Below are positions 60,601-64,000 of a stretch of DNA of 64,000 nt, piece after piece (the stretch's first letter is position 1; the number at the start of each line of letters is the position of its first letter). The DNA comes from Puffinus mauretanicus (lineage: Eukaryota; Chordata; Aves; Procellariiformes; Procellariidae): assembly GCA_023333565.1 (NCBI GenBank), contig JAJKFH010003354.1, positions 186,001 to 250,000 of the forward strand. The letters run 5' to 3'. The notes below the pieces were generated by a model, which saw nothing but the letters and a program-made list of their open reading frames with translations, did not search any database and was not told where the DNA came from. The translations under genes and the position numbers were made by a program.

Positions 60601-63600
60601 TCGCTTGCTCTCTTTTTTATTTTGTAGGAGATTTTTAATTAAAAAATAATCTGATCCTGAAAAAAGTGACAGATGAATCCTGTGTTTATTAGGTGCAGAA
60701 TTCTTCAGTAATCCAAGATTTGGGACAGGCTAAAAAGGAAGGCAGCTGTACATGGGGTAAAGAGGGGCTTGCATTGCTGAGCTTGTCCGGTGATCGGTCT
60801 GGGCTGCAGACAGAACAGCTTCAGGTCTTGCGCCTTCTTCTTTTAAGGTCCTCTGTCACGTTGGGAAGGCCATGAGCTCCTATGCTTTGGAGCAAAGACT
60901 TGCCATCTCTCAGAGATCGTCCCATCCAAGATATCCTCTCTGTCATTTTGTTGAAAACCCAGCCAGAGCTGGCAAAGGTAAAAATCTCATTTCACATCTG
61001 CTCAGCATAAATTCCCTGAAGGTGATCAATGTTTCCTAAATCTTAGTGTTTACCTTGGCAACCTTACTGGTTTTTACTACACGTTGTGCGTATAACTGTA
61101 CTTGAGATACTGCCAATACTCTCAAAAGTTAACCTTATATTAGATTTCTGACTGTGTATTGAGGCATCTTGATAAATACCCAGACCTTCTAAAACATTAA
61201 GGCTGACAGCAGCTTCTGGGCACTCCGTGAATGAGCCACACATCAAGGTGCCAGAAGGATGCTATAGAGCGACTGGTAGGTAGCTGCCATTCAAATTTGG
61301 GATCCTAGTTTCTGCAAGGCCCCAGGTACAACTATTTAATTATGCCAAGCACAGTTCAAGCACAAACATTACTAATTATAGCTAAAGAGGGGAGCTGAAA
61401 TGAAAACTCAGGAGACCCATCCTTAGACCACTGACCCACAGGGCTTTATCAACCCCTGCCTGTATCCAGATGTCCCCTTAAGTGCTTCAGCTGAAGAATG
61501 AGCTGTGTGTTTCTGGCTGGGAGGGAGTTTGCAGTAGTGCCAGTGTTATCAGAGAGGACGAGTCCGAGCCTCTGCTGTGCCTCTGTCGCCTGCCACTGCA
61601 TCGCCGCTTCTGGAACTGCATGAGAACTGCTGGTTTTGGGGTTTTATGTGTCTGCCTGCAAGAGCAGCCAAGATTTAAAGAATATCCATCAGCGTGGCAG
61701 GAGGTGGATTGGACACACAGGCCTTACCGCGATGTGCTCCTGAGCCAAGTCTTCTTTTTCCGTACCGAGGGGTTCTCGGGGAGTTCTCCGTGCGTGTCTC
61801 GGGAGAGTGCTGGGGCTTTGTCCTTGTGCCGGGACTACACTGTTAGCATCGGTAGCAATTAAACTGCAAAATCCGTTCCCGTGACTGGAGATGAGGTTGG
61901 GTTTAGTCTCCCCCTCCCTTAATCCAATACTGAGGAATATCCTCTCAAGGTTTTGTGGCTTCTGCTGTTGATGTTTTATCAAAAGCTAAGATTCGATGCT
62001 GTGGCTCTGCAGGGGACCAGATCAGCCTTGCAAAATGCTTCTTGTCTGAGCCACATCGGTATTTTCAATTCCTGTGTCAAACACTGGCCTCGTTCAGCAT
62101 CACAGTCTGAGTGAAGAAGAGATGTAAACGTTGAGGGGAGCATAGCCGTAAATCGTATCATCTCATCTGGTGGCACAGCAGCTTCTGGGGGACCACAAAC
62201 TGTGCTGTTGGATTCCCCATCATAGGCACGGGAACCGAAATCAGTAGCTGACGCAGGGTGACTTCGTGTTACCTAAACCTGATGAGTTTGTAGCTTGGAT
62301 TACCCAAATGCCTTCTGCAAATAGCAGCGATACAGGGATGTGCAAGGTCTCCCCCAGCCTTTCCTATCCACCTGCCTTTTGAGCTGCACAAACGTCCTCT
62401 TTTATCACGTAGTAAGTTAGGGGTTCTGTCACCAAACCTGTTCTCAAGCGGCTTGCGTGGTTTCCCTTTCTTTTCCAAGGGAAATATTCTCGTTGAGACA
62501 GTTGTCCGCTGCGTTTGCCCCCTGCTTCTAAGGGAACAACGTGTCCTTGTAGCAGAGCCCACCTCGAAGTCCCCTCGGGCAGGCTGTGGTGCGGGTGAAC
62601 TGGTCCTCCATCAGCTCCAGGAGTTTCATAGCCTGTATCTCAAATGTGGGGAGCCTAACAGCTTGGTTGTTTTTTCAGCTTATCATTCATCCCCAGAAGC
62701 TATTTTTTATTTGTGTCTTGTGCCTTCTACATGTATCCTCCCCCACTCACACACACTCCCTTCTTTTGACCGCACAACCCAAATCCTGTCAGTCCGAGTC
62801 GATGATTTTGGCGTCCTCTTCCCCCAGCCGCGAGCCCTTCCTCCCTCCTGATCTCAGCCGGCCCCTGACACCAGTTGCGTTGGTGCAGATTTTCAACCAC
62901 AGGAGCAAATCCTCAGGTCACAGGAGCAGACGATGTCTTGAAGGAGGCAGAGAGATAAAAATGCAGAGCTCTCAAGCCCAGCAGCCTGGCCACGCTAGCA
63001 GAGGCGAGACCCGAGACACTCCAAACGTGTGGTTTTGCTACAGCTGGTTACAGTCGTTGCTGCAGTGATTTGCAGTCTGGCGGCACGCTGGATGCTCCGC
63101 AAAGGCACAGCTAAGCCAGACCTGAGAGCCTGCAAAGTAAAGAACAAGAGAAATTTAATATGCAGCTTTGCCATGTTTGCCCTGATTGCTATTTTAATGC
63201 ATTCAAAGAGGAGAGAAAGGGAGGGAGGTGATAACTTTTCCCTGCTCTTGGGTTTTAAATAATTTATTCCACCAAGACCTAAGGATTAGACTGCAGCTTG
63301 CCCTTGTCCTCCTGCGGAAGGGTGGAAGAGTCAAGCAGGGACCTCCTCTGCAGCTGCTCCAGCCCGTTTCTGTCTTGCTTTGCTCTTCAGCCAAAGAAGT
63401 GCTGGGTACTTGGCTGAAACAAGTCCTCGCTGCCATCTGATGCATGCAGACAGACAGGGATCTTTTCAATTCTCCTTCCCGGAGCTTTTCAGATCCTTGT
63501 TTCTTTACAAGGGTATATAACATCTGTATGAAGCTGTAAAGTTAACCAACTCCTCTAGAAAAAGGGTCACTTTCCATCAATGCACCACTTTTATTGTTTT

Positions 63601-63839
63601 TGATACCCCAAACAGACCTAAACCCACAGCCAAGCCTCACCACTTGCTGGAGCTTGCGGCAGTGGGGTCGTATGTGAGAACCTTCCCCTTATCCCTGACC
63701 TTGAAGGGTCTGCCTAGGGTTGGGAACCCCTCTACCTAAAAAAGCTTTTTAAAGCCTTATATTTTCACAGCTCCCTCTATTCAGGATGCTTTGTTTTGGT
63801 GATATCTAGACCACAGAGCCCTGACACCAGATCTCACCC

Positions 63840-63912
63840 CTTGGTACAGACGGGGAAACTGAGGCACAGAGCGCAGCTCTGTGAATTGGAAAGGCCGTGC
63901 CAGAAATTCACC
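63840..63912 (+). repeat. Ancient MIR/L2-like fragment
   Basis: ACAGACGGGGAAACTGAGGC followed by ACAGAGC and a decayed GTGAATTGGAAAGGCC is the well-known 'GGGGAAACTGAGGCACAGAG' core of MIR/L2-type repeats. Only this core is clear. Confidence 0.5.
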
Positions 63913-64000
63913 GAAGTGCTATCTAAGGGGCACTAGATCCCGATTCCCCTTCTGCTGCATGGCCTCTAGGCAGTGCTTTCCAAGAGTCACAGGCTCTTCT

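Larger units (their letters stand above)
32215..64000 (+). other. EXOC4: EXOC4 intron, at least 31.8 kb, running off the window
   Basis: The donor is GTGAGC at 32215; no acceptor or terminal exon was found. It is assigned to the last EXOC4 intron, although in principle other genes could start within it. From 38.4 to 51.8 kb it holds most of the young transposable elements of the window (five CR1s and one solo LTR). The stretches 32.2-38.3, 41.95-48.8, 51.8-55.5 and 57-64 kb hold no coding exon I can support. They contain only MIR-like remnants and candidate regulatory motifs listed separately. Confidence 0.7.

Overview
The window is a stretch of vertebrate, almost certainly bird, nuclear DNA. 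It is dominated by introns of one protein-coding gene, EXOC4 (SEC8, a subunit of the exocyst tethering complex), read on the + strand. The bird assignment rests on many 5'-truncated CR1 retrotransposons with the avian 3' end (ATTCTATGATTCTATG). It is supported by two solo copies of an avian-type endogenous retrovirus LTR and by small, well-conserved exons in sparse, repeat-poor introns. The LTR family suggests Neoaves rather than a galliform, but that is inference from memory.

Gene layout: four consecutive internal EXOC4 exons are visible, at 8492-8670, 27335-27476, 30214-30392 and 32055-32214. All have AG/GT borders and compatible phases (2-1, 1-2, 2-1, 1-2), and together they give 219 complete codons of the C-terminal helical part of the protein. 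By comparison with the mammalian gene they should be the four exons before the last one. I did not find the terminal exon, so the intron after 32214 runs at least 31.8 kb to the window edge. No exon was found before 8492.

Intron content: positions 1-38 kb hold mostly old, decayed material. This includes ancient amniote CR1 fragments (10.7 kb, 25.9-26.4 kb, 27.95-28.1 kb), MIR-like and tRNA-derived remnants, a striking palindromic element at 15.64-15.77 kb and one antisense solo LTR at 14.75-15.27 kb. From 38.4 to 51.8 kb younger insertions cluster: a sense solo LTR and five CR1 copies, two of which still carry long stretches of reverse-transcriptase coding sequence broken by frameshifts. From 52 to 64 kb there are few recognisable repeats. 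That part contains an AT-rich block with POU-type octamers, a short CpG-dense block at 56.17-56.31 kb, and another octamer/homeodomain-site cluster near 60.5 kb; these are candidate regulatory elements.

I see no operon, CRISPR array, tRNA or rRNA gene, no second host gene, and no convincing new biological system. The observations most worth checking are the palindromic element flanked by an 11-bp direct repeat, the young CR1 nested in an ancient CR1, the paired solo LTRs with 5-bp duplications, and the candidate intronic regulatory elements.
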